Source of the DNA: Mansonella perstans
Taxonomy: Eukaryota > Nematoda > Chromadorea > Rhabditida > Onchocercidae
Length of the DNA stretch: 64,000 nucleotides
Assembly: GCA_037074765.1 (NCBI GenBank)
Contig: JBAMDO010000010.1
Location: 1-64,000 of the forward strand
Direction of reading: 5' to 3'
Position numbers and translations under genes: made by a program. Positions 31,759 to 49,172 of the stretch are shown here, piece after piece (the stretch's first letter is position 1; each line of letters opens with the position of its first letter). The notes beneath the pieces were generated by a model that was given only the letters and a program-made list of their open reading frames with translations, did not search any database and was not told the origin of the DNA.

Positions 31759-32801
31759 TAAATAACTGCTGAATCTTTTTCACAATACAAACAATTATGT
31801 CTGAAAATGCAAAAACCATTTGGATAAAATAAGATCAAAGAGAAAAACATTGAAGCATTCCTTGCCCATTGTCAATGTTTTCTCTAAACTTTGCCGTATC
31901 ACTTTAACTCCTGTTCCGCAAGGAAAATCTCCAACTTTTTAACATATCAAGTCTTACAACAGCAGTAGTGAAAAAATACATATCTACCAGGGGCTAACCA
32001 TATAATCCGCAAATTAATAAGTAGAAATTGTAAACTGTTGAACTCAAAAAAATACCAAATACCCTGTAATGGAATGTTCTGAAAAGTTTCTGAGTCATTA
32101 AATAGCGAAATTAAATTCTATTGCAAATAGATTGCAAGAACTATATGTGGAGTCGCATGTGCAAGCAAATTAAAGAAATCATTTCAATAGTTGATAAAAT
32201 TTATGCAAGTGAAGAAAATAGCAACAAAAAAAAATACAAAACTCAAAATACAAAGTGCATTTCAACAACAACTTCCAACGTCAAAATTATGTTTGGTGAA
32301 ACAGGACGCTGGAATTCGCAAAGAAAAGAATTTTCCGAATCCTAAATTACCAAATTATCATAGTATTTGATTAACAACATATCGTTCTGCAACATTTAAG
32401 AAACTGGAGAACATCCCAAGTTAATTGTCATTCTATTTTAATGTATTTGTAACGAAAATAACAAACAAGAAATAAGGATAATCATAACTTAGTTTATGAA
32501 AAAAAGACATAATTTAACATATGAAATGTTAAATAAATGGCAACAAAAAATACAATAATCATCCACTCGTTGTATTATTCATACTAACGCCACATTTCTT
32601 CACACTTTAACTAAAATGAAAAGGAGTCAAAATCACATTGTGTGCTTCAGCAGTAATTCAAAGTTAAAGATGGTTATCTCTTATGCAGTCAATAATAGAG
32701 AAAGGTTCTTTTCGAAATCAATGTTTGATTTGAATAAATTTATCAATTACGTCTAACATGATACCCAACTTTGACTTTTAAATCTTTTATCATAACTCCA
32801 A
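31759..32801. other. Region between RPN1 and BET1
   Basis: About 1 kb of AT-rich sequence between the RPN1 stop and the BET1 start on the minus strand. A short lysine-rich open frame on the plus strand (32121-32345) has no coding support. It may hold the RPN1 3' UTR and an intercistronic region. Confidence 0.5.
31769..31776 (-). promoter_or_regulatory. Candidate spliced-leader acceptor of BET1
   Basis: AAGATTCAG on the minus strand ends 10 bases before the BET1 start codon, and no upstream exon is visible. This fits SL trans-splicing of a downstream operon gene. Confidence 0.4.
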
Positions 32802-35800
32802 CTACAAAGCATAAATTATAGAATCCATTTTCTCCTTTGCTTCATTCAGCTTCTGTGTATACGATTTCTCTGCATCGGCCAAAGCCATTTTAGAAAGCTG
32901 GCCTTTAACGAAGCGTTCCGTCTAAAATTGTAGTTTATAATGAAAATTATAAATCTTTTAAGTAAAAAGGGCAACTGCAATTATCTCTGATTATTTCATA
33001 CCACACTTAAGAAATTTTCTTCAGTGGATTGCTCATAACTATTTTACTTCGAAATTTGTTGTAACACATATTTCGATGAACACTGCACAATTTCACTGTA
33101 CACAGATTAAAATCAAACAGTCTCAATTAATAATGACTTAAATATCCAAGGAATGGATAGGATGGTTTAAAAGCTAGCAAATTGAGATTTTATGCGGTAG
33201 TTTATAAGCGCAAAAATATTGGTTGAACTAAAGTCACAAAAGAATGCAATTCATACAGTTCAGTCATACCAGTTTGGACTTATTTCAGGCGATTAAAATC
33301 TTACCTGTACCAAATAACTGTTTATAGCATCCATTGCTAATTTGTGCATTTTATTGACTTCGTTCAGCTAAATTAAATAATGATCACGATCACCATACTA
33401 AGATCCAGAAATACTACTTATTTTTCAATCATTTCTTCGTGCTTCCATGTTACAAGGAGATAGTTTACTTTTATAGTTCATTTTATATAAAAAATAAAAC
33501 ACAAAATTCTAATGAAATGAATCAATGAAAATTCTGAGATAATCAGTACTTAATTTAAACAGGTGAAAATATTATATCCATTTCTATTACATTTTCAAAT
33601 GCAACAATCCCCAGTAAGGTTCGTTAAAAATACCTTATCAGATATGTCAGCGTTTGCAGATTTCAATTCACTTTGCAGATCACCGATAGCTTGTCCTACG
33701 CTCTTCAGATCGTTCTCTGCCTTTTTTTTTGCAGTTGTAAATGCAGCCAAATCCTGAAACTAATAAATGATAATAATTTTTACTAAATTATAAGAAATGT
33801 GATATGAAATATACTACAGCATTGCCGCTTGCATTTTTTCGTATGCCTAAAAACAAAAGGTGAACAAGACCTTAGTATTCTTGAGTTTGTTCGCTGCATC
33901 CGTAAAATGGTCGTAGATTTTTAATCGATCAGCATGTAAATCCGTCAACTGCTCCACCTGTCCCTGCGCTTGCAAGCGACTTTCTGTTGCAGTGTCCTTA
34001 AAATGCACAAAAAAATTCTTAGTATCTAATTTTAAACTTGTATTAACAAGACTGTGTTGGAACAGAAACATTGTAGAGACGACAACATACATGAAATGTG
34101 AGAAAAGACAATTTGTTACTTTGTTACTTTTACTACGCACAGATCGCATTCCAAAGCGAATAATGATGATTAGTAAATGTCTTTCATTTGAAAAAAATAT
34201 TTTTATATATGAACTCTTCTGAAACCCACTTAGAGGTAAGCCTTAAATAAAAAATCCATTAAAAATGAACAGCTTACAGGCGAGATTGTGAAATCCAATC
34301 GGACATATATGATGACTGCAACAAATAAAGCTGCAAAAGCGGCACAAGCAAGGAAAGGTTCTCGCCATAGCTGAATGCGGTCAAATTCGTAATGCAACTG
34401 CAAACTCTCATTGTAATAACTGACATGACAGAATAAAATTATCACACTTTAATTAATGTGGCATTTGTCCTGGAGAGGCTATGAAAGGTTCTACAGTTTG
34501 CTTATTAATATAAATCCACGGATTTTCACTTCCAACCACAGATGGAGTTTCCTGCTCTATTTTTATTCATTACATATTCACAAAATTTTGAGAAAACCAC
34601 CTAAACAAAAAACATACAGTGAACATTTGGATATGGAAGTCAACGAGATTATCTTTTTCTATTGTGATAACAGGACGGCCAGTCGTGTCCAGGTATGTGA
34701 AATGCAACTCGTCCGGATGTCTTGTTACTGGATATGGTGTTGTCAGTTTGAAGTTCCTGGAAACAGAATATTAATTGGAAAATTACAGCAGCACTAGTCA
34801 CTCAACTGTACATAAAAACTACAAATCAAAATGAAATTAGCAAACTATCAAATGCAAAACATTTACTTGCTCCCTTCTGGCAGTATAATTTTTAATTTCA
34901 AGTTCTCTATAACAGCGTCGTCGAACAGATGATCGACAATACGCATCTTCAGTGCAAATTTATTGTCTGATGAGTAAAGATACTGATAAGCTGGAACGTT
35001 GTAGCCGAGTAAATAATCCGTTTTCCATCCACCGAACAATGGAAAACGCGGTTGTACAATTACTTCAACAGCATCTACCGATTTCCGCACAGCTGAAGTA
35101 GAGATGTTACCAATTTCGTCGCGATAATAAATGTCCTTTGCCGATGCTGGTAACAAAGTCTGCAATTATTCCTTTGAATTAAACCAAAATACATAAACAC
35201 AAATACGAAGTTGAAATTCCCAAGTTCAGAAAAAGACATACCTTATACTGAGTTACCACTGGCCTTTTACTGCCCCTTCGATCCATTTGGAAATCAAGAC
35301 GAGAAAATGAACCCTGAAAACTGATTACTAAAAAAAGATAACACATCTTCAATATAATAAGCATCTGAATCCAAATCAAGCATACCTTTAATTCTGCTCC
35401 CTTATGAACGACACTAATTGCTTCTTCCACAGCAATATTACCCCAATGTGAAACTTCAATCACTCTCACGACATCGGTTGCTACAACGAATGGCGTGTTG
35501 TTTTCACAGTGCACAGTAATTTCCACCTCAAACAAATTTACATTCAAAACAGTATTTCAACAGAAAACCATGATTTTAATATTTTGACTTCAAAATCCGT
35601 TCTGAATAAGTAAATGAAACAAAAACTTACCACTGTATAGGGTTTCTGATCTACGTACGGACCGTAAGTTATTTTACCATTTTCAACTGATGTTGGTGAA
35701 ACTGTTGTGCGAGATTCAAGCTTTCCGCTAGGAAGAAGTATTACAGTTTTTTCCTGTTTGACTGGATAAATGCTTGGAACATGTGCATTTCCTTTGTAAA

Positions 35801-36906
35801 CAACAAACCTAAGTTAGGAAAGCTGTAAATCAACAGTATTGTTTTAAAAAAGATTCATCTCTGAAATAACCATGAAAATTTGTTTAAAGTGATCGACGCT
35901 TCACTTAAAGCCTTATCCATTAATTGATAGAAACAAAGTTGACGCAAAATACACAATAATAAATGTGTAATAATTTTGGTATAATGGTTCTTAGAAAAAA
36001 GGAAAAAAAAAACAAAGAACTTAACAAAAACCTACTGTGATTCACTCTGAGTGATCCTCTTTGGATATGGCTCCATATGTTCTGTCAATTGGTAATCAAC
36101 GGTAACAAAAGCTTTGCCATTTGGAGGTATAGCATTTAGCAATTCAATCTACAAACGAAATATTGTAAAAAATTTTCTCCTTATTTACTTTTCAGCAAAT
36201 TATATCCAAGCATGAAATAAAAACCTCGTAGGCCACAAATCCTTCTTTTATATTGTCATTTTCATGCTTGATCTTCGAGACTTTCAAACCCGTATCTTTC
36301 TTCGAAACAACTGCAGAAATATATGCAAGCCGCTGATGCTCCTTTTCATGAATTAAATGTACAAAGCTATTGATTTCCTTACCGCCATCATTTATTACTT
36401 CATATTTATTGGTTACTTTTACTATCTGGAAGAAAAACTCAAATATATATTGGTAACAATAATTAAGCTTTGATTTACATTAATTTAGACGTAACTAAAA
36501 AAAACCTGACTTTCCAAAGGGCCTTTTTTCAGTGAAAAAAGTTTTTCCTGTGACATCTTTGTTCTTAAACCTATGCGAATGTAACAGTTTAAAAAGACAG
36601 CTTCGGCTGATTAGAGAATCGGCTGAGCGTATTAGTTATTTAAAAGTGTGAAGCTTTGCTCTAAAGGTAAAAACACGACCCTGAAGTCATGTTATTCATT
36701 GGAAGCAAGTTACATTGAATAACCGGTAAACTCTATAAAAATAAAAAATTGAAGTTAAAATTCGAACTAAAAAGACGTGCCTGTGTAGATATATCAATGA
36801 TTCGTTCTACAGAAATCCTAATATCATCAGAAGATAACTTTGTACTATCAACTAAAGCGGCAATAACCAGCAGAATAATAAAGTCTTTGCACCACGATAT
36901 TACCAT
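32802..36906 (-). CDS. RPN1: Ribophorin I, oligosaccharyltransferase subunit (13 exons, 603 aa)
   Basis: Ribophorin I is a membrane subunit of the ER oligosaccharyltransferase that N-glycosylates nascent proteins. Exons from 5' to 3': 36906-36781, 36425-36225, 36148-36036, 35808-35631, 35526-35386, 35313-35242, 35159-34867, 34756-34618, 34397-34278, 33996-33871, 33753-33634, 33367-33305, 32921-32802. All join in phase to 603 aa (human 607). Exon 1 encodes a signal peptide ([13 protein letters not shown]) and then [13 protein letters not shown]. Hallmarks include [57 protein letters not shown] and [10 protein letters not shown]. The membrane helix (about 437-454) is followed by IIYVRLDF and a cytosolic coiled-coil tail. 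Intron 1 uses a GC donor (ACACAG|gcacgt); the direct join STQ|IVKVT matches the human alignment. Confidence 0.95.
36426..36780 (-). other. GC-AG intron in RPN1
   Basis: The donor is ACACAG|GCACGT and the acceptor TTCTTCCAG. Splicing here reproduces the human spacing (SSHLAKVT against STQIVKVT). The nearest GT, three bases further on, would break the phase. Confidence 0.7.
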
Positions 36907-37520
36907 GTTTTTGAAGAATTTTCGTCACCGATTACCAATTCGAAAACCACCTAATTTTTCAAAAATATGTTATTATAAATAAACAACAAAAATTACATAC
37001 ATAATAATGGAATTTATACAGCGAAAAGTGTATAAAAATAAACCTACGTTAACCAAAACATTTCTTACAAAGTTTCTACCGTGTTTCTGCTGACGTAACT
37101 TACACAGTTAGCTTGAAAGCTTCAACAAATAAGTTCGTGCACTGTGAACTAGTTTCCTCTCATTAATTTGCTCATTTACAAGACTAATTTCAAATATATC
37201 TTAATTACCCTACTTTATTTTTATTTAACTTATTACTAACATTTCATTAAATTACTTTAATACTCAATGCTTCTTTCTATAACTTCATTTTTTTTAGGTG
37301 GGAATGTAAGAGGAGGAAACACGTACCCACAATATTAAAGAATGTTATGCATGTAACGCGCATGTCACGAATTATCACAAATTATGCCCGAACCCTATAC
37401 AGTTAATTTCACTCAGCTCACAACAATTTCCACGTTCCACGTTGCATAAGCGTGATAGAAGAGGACAGAATGCAGCAAATGAGAGAACGATGAAAGTAAT
37501 GAGAGTGAAAGAGTGGGGGT

Positions 37521-37650
37521 GGTTGCGAAACGGATGGATCATGAATCAGAAGTTTTCTGAATTGGTTGCGGAACGGATGGATCATGAATCAGAAGTTCTT
37601 TAGATTGATTGCGGAACGGATGCATCATGAACCAGAAATTTTCTGGGTTG
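37521..37650. repeat. 43-bp tandem repeat, about three copies
   Basis: Units begin with GGTTGCGAAACGGATGG at 37521, GGTTGCGGAACGG at 37564 and GATTGCGGAACGG at 37606, giving a 42-43 bp period. The shared core is CGGATGGATCATGAATCAGA. The third unit is the most diverged. Confidence 0.9.
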
Positions 37651-39479
37651 GATGAGGGAAAATGGAGGGGTTGTGTAGCATGGTTTGTTGTTGACTCAGG
37701 ATATTTATACAAGTGTGATGAGAGGATGTACATTTGAGAAATCGAGTTTTACAATATTCGCATTGAGGTTTAGGTCTATATGCTTTGCGATTAAGAGATC
37801 GTAAAGAAGCGTACTTTTTTTTTTTGACATCCCAATACTGATAAGCAATAATAAGAACCATTCTTGTAGCACGTATCACGTTATTTTTTAAATTCAGCTT
37901 TGCTTTGCATGGTCGCATTACATATGCAATATTTGTAGAGTTACCTTTCTTTATCTTTTACTTTTTTAACAGACATAGAAAAAGAACTTGCATGATGCAG
38001 TTTGTGAATCCTCGTATACGATGAACTATGTTGGCGATGCCATATCTATCAAAAAGCAAGGTACTCCAAGCAAGGTGTTTGTTATCATGATGGTAATTCA
38101 TTTCAGGAAAAGAAATTTCCTGTTATATATGTCTTATTGATGATACATGTGTAATTGAATAAATATAATTTGAACGGGAAATTTTAAATTTGTCAGAAGT
38201 TCAGAAGCTTTGAAATTTAAAGTAAATATGCGATTTTGCTATTGAAAGTCGTAGTTTTTCTTTTCTCCTAAGAAGAAAGTCTGGTAAGAGAATTTTCTGA
38301 AAATGGTAAACAAATGGGATATCTTATAGACAGACATACGATCAGATTCTTGATTAAAATGCATATTAGATGTCGTGATGTTTGGGTTTATCATAGCAAA
38401 TTCGTTTTGATCAATCACAATTGAAAAATGATGATGTATATTGAAGCTTAATTTCCAGCTTGCCAATTCACTCGGGAAGCTTTATCTAACTCATTTACAG
38501 AAATTCTTGTAAGCAATTGTTACCGATTTTATTTTATTTGGTTCTTTTCTTGTTATTACAATTAGATTATCAATATTGAAATTTTCACATAATCTTTGTT
38601 AACATTAAATAATTTGTGTGCAATTCATAAAAGCTATACTTTTGTTGTGTAGAAGCTTAAGTTTAATTTTGCGAAAATTCAAAACAATTTAGTAGATTTG
38701 AGGAAAGTCCTTAGATTTGCTCCCATAATTCCAAATTTTGCGTAGTTTGTCGGATTAATTATATATCGGATCTGGGAATAGTTAGGAAGATGCTTGAAAG
38801 ATAATGATCTGGAATTTAAACAGACATATGCATAATGTTAGATTTAATTCTCCAGATGGCATGTCATTCCTACATACATTCGAGGTCGTTTGATAATGTG
38901 AAATGGACAACGAAGCCAAGCGCTATAAAATTATCTTAATTTTTATTTTTTATGTATGAAATGAAAAAGAGTATATTACGTGTTTCTCAAAAAATTCGAA
39001 AAATTTCGTACGTCTGAAATGCAAGGCGTTCAATGAAATAAAATTCAATTTCGGGGAAATTTCTCGGCAAGTCACTGTTAGTAGTGATAATTTGTCCTTG
39101 TAGTTTCTGAAACTTGTCTGTGCATTTTTTTTTTTTTTTTTTTTTTGTCAATAAATTTGTAATATTAAAGGCACAACTCTGATAGTGGTGAGAAATGAAC
39201 GGTCAGAGCAGGAGTAACACTACTTAATTCTAAAAAAGAAAAAGTTTAAAAGCTTAAAGAAAAAGATGCGATAAGTATGGTTGTTTAAAGTTCAAGAAAA
39301 AAAAATCTAAACAATACATGAAAAACTTGCATAAAGCTGGGGGATTTCATTTTTTTAAATTTAATAACGAGAAACGAGCTGTTTGATTATTCATCTTTTT
39401 GTTTTGTAATCCAGTAAAGCGAATGAAAAAAATGGGGAAGAAGAAAGGACGAGTTTTTATTGAATCGGTGCAAATTCTT

Positions 39480-39527
39480 CTAAACTAACTAATTAGAATT
39501 CCACTAAACTAACTAATTAGAATTCCA
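39480..39527. repeat. 24-bp tandem duplication
   Basis: Two exact units of the form CTAAACTAACTAATTAGAAT plus TCCA stand head to tail in intergenic sequence. Confidence 0.9.
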
Positions 39528-40835
39528 TTTTTTTTACGATGTAATATTATATCAAACCAACAATAACACAAGCATTTAAGCATTACCCTATTTAGGTGTC
39601 TATTGGAAGATTAAATTACCCAAGGTTATCACTTAACCATTTAACTGTGATGCAAATTTAATGTAAGTTTTGAGTTTTACTGCAAATTTTTCTGTCATAA
39701 ATATCGATACCAAAAGCGACGAACATATTCATATCAGCTTCACTGGTGTTCTGTATTTCGAAATGCGACAGATTGCAGTGTTTGAGTAAATAATTTTATT
39801 AGCTATTGTATCTTTAAATTTAAGTCAAACTTTTACAAGTGATAGAATCCATATTTTCGTTTTTGAGATCCTTTTATGGAGTCGATCACATTTTGAAGAC
39901 TCTAGAGATTTTTCTGCATCATTACGAAAATTCTCAATATTTCCATAATATACGCCATTGAATAGTATCTGTATATGATGGCATATTTAGCTCTACCCTA
40001 GCAATCCAGGTGAAAATGAGAAACATTTAAAAATCTATCCAGTAAATTGCTATTCAGTTGTTAAAAACTCGTTACCATCTTCTTATCTTGATGATGCAAA
40101 TGAAAGTTTCAAAGGACGAATGAAAAGTGAAGGACAAAGTTTGCTAGACTTTTAAGTGGAACCAATGTGAGCAAAGCGAATCCTGAAATGCCGTCGGCAA
40201 TAGACTCCCGTCATCGCTTTATAGGGTCGACTAAATCAATTTAAAGAAAGATGAAAAATAAAGCAGAAAAAAAGCGTGTTATCAGCAAAATAGAACCAGA
40301 TTTATAAAGCCATCCTTTTTTTTCACCATTTTCTGATCCATTTTATGTAGACGTCACCTATGTCATACATGATTCAAATGAATTCTACTAGCTATTTGAT
40401 AAATTATAGAGTGGGAGGAGACAAGTTCTGTTTATAAGCTGCAAAAAGTTTACCACATAATTCATTGAATTCCTCGGCATAATGAACAACTACTAATTTA
40501 TATAGTTCTTTTTTATAATCCTTGAAGAAAAATTTGCTTTACTTTAGAATTCTCACTTCCTCCGCTTATTTTAAGAATTCTGTTGAAGTTTTGGAAAAAA
40601 TGCAGTTCATATTTTTCATTTTCTGGATTATCAGTTTAATTAACCAAATATTTCATCCAATCGATTGATTAGTATATTAAAAACTGAAGTTAACCCAAGA
40701 GTTCTTAAGTTAAATGATAAGAAACTTTGATAGATGAGTTTTTCCAACTTTTTAAAACCATAGACTTTACCAAAACTTTACAAATGTAATACTTTGTTAA
40801 GATCAAATTTTTGTGGCAAGAATACCAAAGTTCCA

Positions 40836-42212
40836 ATGGCTCGCAATATTCTGATTGCTATTCTTCTATACATAAACATTCATATCGGTAAAACATGCTT
40901 TTCATCTGGAATTTGTGGTGGTGGTAGTGGTGGTTATGGTTGCACACAACCAGCAATTCCTGCATGTTCTGGTGGATGTTCACCTGGATATTCCTGTGGA
41001 CAATATGGCTGTTATGCTAGAGCACGTGCACGATCCTCAAAAATACTTGCAGATGTGATAGACTATCAGCCAAAAACAAATAATGGTGTTGTTGCTCCTC
41101 TTACTGCAAAAGTATGTCTGGGGAAAAAAAAAATTGTGAAATTTAAAATTCATACTAGAAGGAAATGAATGAATCAAAATTAAATTACCATTGAAATTCT
41201 GAGTGAGATATTTTTATTTCTTTTCATAAATGCATTACATGTTAACAACAACAAACTTTTTGAACAGTATTAATTTCAGTAGGAAACTCTAATTTATGAC
41301 AATTTTTTTTTCTAATATAATTTCTAAGCCAGTTTTTTTTCTCGAGTGATTGAAATGTAACTGACATTTTTTTTTGCCTCATCATCATCCAATTAGTTGT
41401 ACTAAAATGGGGCAATTTTAATTTATTTATTGAAAGACTTTTTAAAAAAGTATTATAGTATGAAAGTTATTATATAAATTATTATAACCTTAAATCAACT
41501 TCTTTTCTTGTTCTTTGTAGCGCCAAGAATTAAGTACTGAACAAACGACTAATGACGAATTCTATGAATGCTGTGTTAATCGACAGCTACCGGATAGTTG
41601 TTTAGAAAAGTGTTCATATACTACGTATACAAAGAATGCTTTACAAGTAATGATTTAAATTTGAAAATAAATTACATTTTTTTATTCTATTCTATTCTCA
41701 ACGAACTTTAAAATGACTGATTGATAACAGTAAGATAATTTAAATAATTTATTAGCAATAAAAATTTTAATTTTGTTAAAAATTTATTAATTTTTGATTT
41801 AGCTTATGTATCTTCGAATTGACAAATGTCCATTAACAGCATTAGCTGATATATCGTATTGTGCTGCTGGCGGAATGGATCATACAGAATGTTGCGTACG
41901 GAATGGTGTTGTAACAACATTTGCCGGAAGGAAATGTCTTACATTTTGCGATCAAGTATCAGTTTTATCTCTTACAAAATTCTAATATTTCATGCATAAT
42001 TAAAGTCCCAATTAATTAGTAGTTGAATTTCACTGTAAATCATGCAATTTTATCATTTATAGCGACCAGGAAATGTGACAAAACTGGATTTATCCTACTT
42101 ACCCTGCTACGAGCGCTTCGAAAATATCAAACGCTGTTTTATGGCGGACATTGATATCAAAAATAGGCCAGCAATTATTAATGTAGGACTTGCACGAACA
42201 TTCGAAAGTTAA
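40836..42212 (+). CDS. Secreted Cys-rich DB-module protein (4 exons, 234 aa)
   Basis: Exons: 40836-41111, 41521-41646, 41803-41955, 42063-42212, all in phase. Residues 1-23 form a signal peptide (LIAILLYINIHIG). A Gly/Cys-rich segment follows (GICGGGSGGYGC, CSPGYSCGQYGCYARARARS), of a kind seen in several nematode secreted proteins. From about residue 109 the Cys pattern (ECCVNRQLPDSCLEKC, ISYCAAGGMDHTECCVRNG, KCLTFCDQ, LPCYERFENIKRC) fits the nematode DB module (Pfam PF01682). I chose ATG 40836 because it directly precedes the signal sequence. The role is unknown; such proteins are extracellular and often cuticle- or matrix-associated. The neighbours (RPN1 and PFK) are unrelated. An AATAAA lies 37 bases after the stop. 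Confidence 0.85.
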
Positions 42213-42248
42213 AGATGAGTGGATTTCTTTTCCTGCCCAGTTCTGGTC

Positions 42249-42254
42249 AATAAA
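42249..42254 (+). terminator. Polyadenylation signal of the DB-module gene
   Basis: AATAAA, 37 bases after the TAA stop at 42210-42212. Confidence 0.6.
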
Positions 42255-43100
42255 AATGTGGTATTCTTCGGAAAAATTGTACAAACATCAATTAAAATCC
42301 AGAATTCGTTTTGAAAACTTGAAGTTTTTCTTTGCATCACTTTAAAACTCGTCCATTACTTAAAAATTTAAATAAATCTTTCCTGTCCTTTCTAAATTTG
42401 AATTCTTCTATCTCGAATCATAATTGGATGAATTGATTGATACGTACAATTCTCATATTTTATTGTTACAGTTTGTGGTGTTGTAAGTAAGTTGAAATTT
42501 GCTTATTTTATTTTTGACTCAAATGTTATGTTGTAAATTCCAAGTCATTTAATATGCCGTAACTCAGTAACTCTGTTTTGCTGTGCCTCAACTTCTGCTG
42601 GATTTTTTATTGCTTACTTAGGTTTGATGACTTACTTTATTTACCACATTGTCAACCCATATTTTCCATATTTGGATGTGTAAAGAATTTCGCCTCTTTT
42701 TTTTTGCAAAAAATAACGAAACAAAAAAGAATTTCTAAATTCAAAAAGTAGGAAAAGTTTATTGTGAAAATAAAAAGGATTACTAATTAAAATTTTTATA
42801 CCTGTCTGAAACGATGAAAAATTCCTACAGTCATACATATAATCACACACTAATCACACACATAGAAATCATATTAGTAAGACAACTGTTATCGAAGGCT
42901 TATGAATTTTTTTTTATTGAATAAATTTCGCTAATAAGTATTTGCACAGCTAATGTAAGTTATTGGTAAATGAAATTTATAAAAACTCATTGAATAAAAA
43001 AAAATGTGACAGAAAAACTGAAAATTGAACTGCGAAGAAATGAATAGAAAATAGTCTGAATAAGTGATGCTTCTGCTTCAAGTATTAGCAACTAGTACAC

Positions 43101-43173
43101 AAGCTTAATGATACAAGCAATTAACACACACGCTTAATGATACTAGCAATTAACTTCACGTTTAATGATACGT
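43101..43173. repeat. Degenerate ~30-bp tandem repeat
   Basis: Three units share GCTTAATGATAC(A/T)AGCAATTAAC (the third as GTTTAATGATACG). They lie about 125 bp downstream of the PFK stop codon. Confidence 0.8.
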
Positions 43174-43295
43174 TTAAAAAAAAATCTTTAAAACATATAG
43201 AAGAAATCTAGATAATGTATTTCTTATTGAATTATCGTATATTAATGTCATGCATTAATATCGTATATCAATGTCGTATCAATGAGCTGTAATAC

Positions 43296-48323
<5,028 letters not shown>

Positions 48324-48333
48324 ATTCTGTATT

Positions 48334-48345
48334 CTGTAAAAAGTA
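48334..48345 (-). promoter_or_regulatory. Candidate 3' splice site 10 bases before the PFK start
   Basis: CTACTTTTTACAG on the minus strand ends ten bases upstream of the ATG. It is either an SL trans-splice site or the end of a 5' UTR intron. Confidence 0.4.
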
Positions 48346-49104
48346 GCAATACGTTAGAATATTATGGATTCGAAAAATGATAATTTGCATTGCAATCAGA
48401 ATGCGACTTTTTTTCGATAAAATATGACTTCTAATTAATTAATCATTTGATGTTGTAATTAATCCTATGTAATATACAATCATGCAATCTGATTTGGAAA
48501 TTTTTATAATTAACAGGGCTATAATTTAAAATTTAGATCGCTCTATATGTTCATATTCAATCCTAAAATGCACATTTCCTGAAAAATTCTCTCGATGAAC
48601 ATAACATTTAACTCCATGAGTATAAATGCAAGAAATTTACATCTCCATATTATCAAAATCAACTTGTTATCAGAAGTTTGAAACAATTCTCGCAAATTAG
48701 TTAAAAATTTATTTTCAAGACAAGGTAGAATTATTACAGGATAATGATGTATCAGTGCATTGGAACAGTAATTCATTGAAACTTTTACTGATTCATTGAA
48801 ACAAAAGTGATTTTGAAATTCAATTTTTTTAAATAAATCATTGCTAGTCAATGATATCATCAGTTTAGTAACAGAAAAAAAAGTAAGGTGAAAAAAAGAA
48901 AGACAAACTGTTTGTTCATTCCTTGTGCCTTAAATTCTTGCACAGAATAATTTCTTTGGCATGATGAATGTTTTGGAAAATTTTAGCAAAGGAAAAAAGT
49001 TTCACATATTGCTTTTCTATAAAAAAAAAAAAAAAAAAAGGAAAAAAAATATTGGTTATTTTGTAGTTTATTCCGTTTACTAAGAGACACATCAATTTAC
49101 TACA

Positions 49105-49172
49105 TTATTATGACCATTACTGTGTTATTGTAACCATTACTATATCATTAAACCATTACTATATTATTGTGG
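49105..49172. repeat. Degenerate ~20-bp tandem repeat
   Basis: About three units share the core ACCATTACTRTATTATTGT, as in GACCATTACTGTGTTATTG, AACCATTACTATATCATTA and AACCATTACTATATTATTG. Confidence 0.75.

Larger units (their letters stand above)
36907..40835. other. Intergenic, about 3.9 kb
   Basis: The region lies between the divergent RPN1 (minus) and DB-module gene (plus), so it must carry both promoters. It contains a 43-bp tandem repeat (37521-37650), a 24-bp duplication (39480-39527) and long T-runs (for example 39127-39147). I see no further gene on either strand. Confidence 0.5.
42213..43295. other. Convergent intergenic region between the DB gene and PFK
   Basis: About 1.1 kb between two convergent 3' ends. 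Apart from the poly(A) signal at 42249 it contains a degenerate tandem repeat near 43101-43173 and short ATTAATRTCGTAT-like repeats at 43238-43280. I see no gene. Confidence 0.55.

Noticed and set aside
31484..31765. 93-codon plus-strand open frame
   Set aside because: It is antisense to the BET1 exon, whose product matches the SNARE family in length and motifs.
33813..33846. Mini-exon in RPN1 intron 10
   Set aside because: It would shift the frame, and the direct join of 33871 to 33753 already matches human spacing.
36500..36555. Possible extra first exon of RPN1 starting MSQEKLFFTEK
   Set aside because: Its phase does not fit exon 2, it lacks a signal peptide, and the GC-AG join from 36781 to 36425 matches the family alignment.
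43101..43173. Spaced repeats checked as a CRISPR-like array
   Set aside because: There are only three degenerate units without uniform spacers, in a eukaryotic intergenic region.
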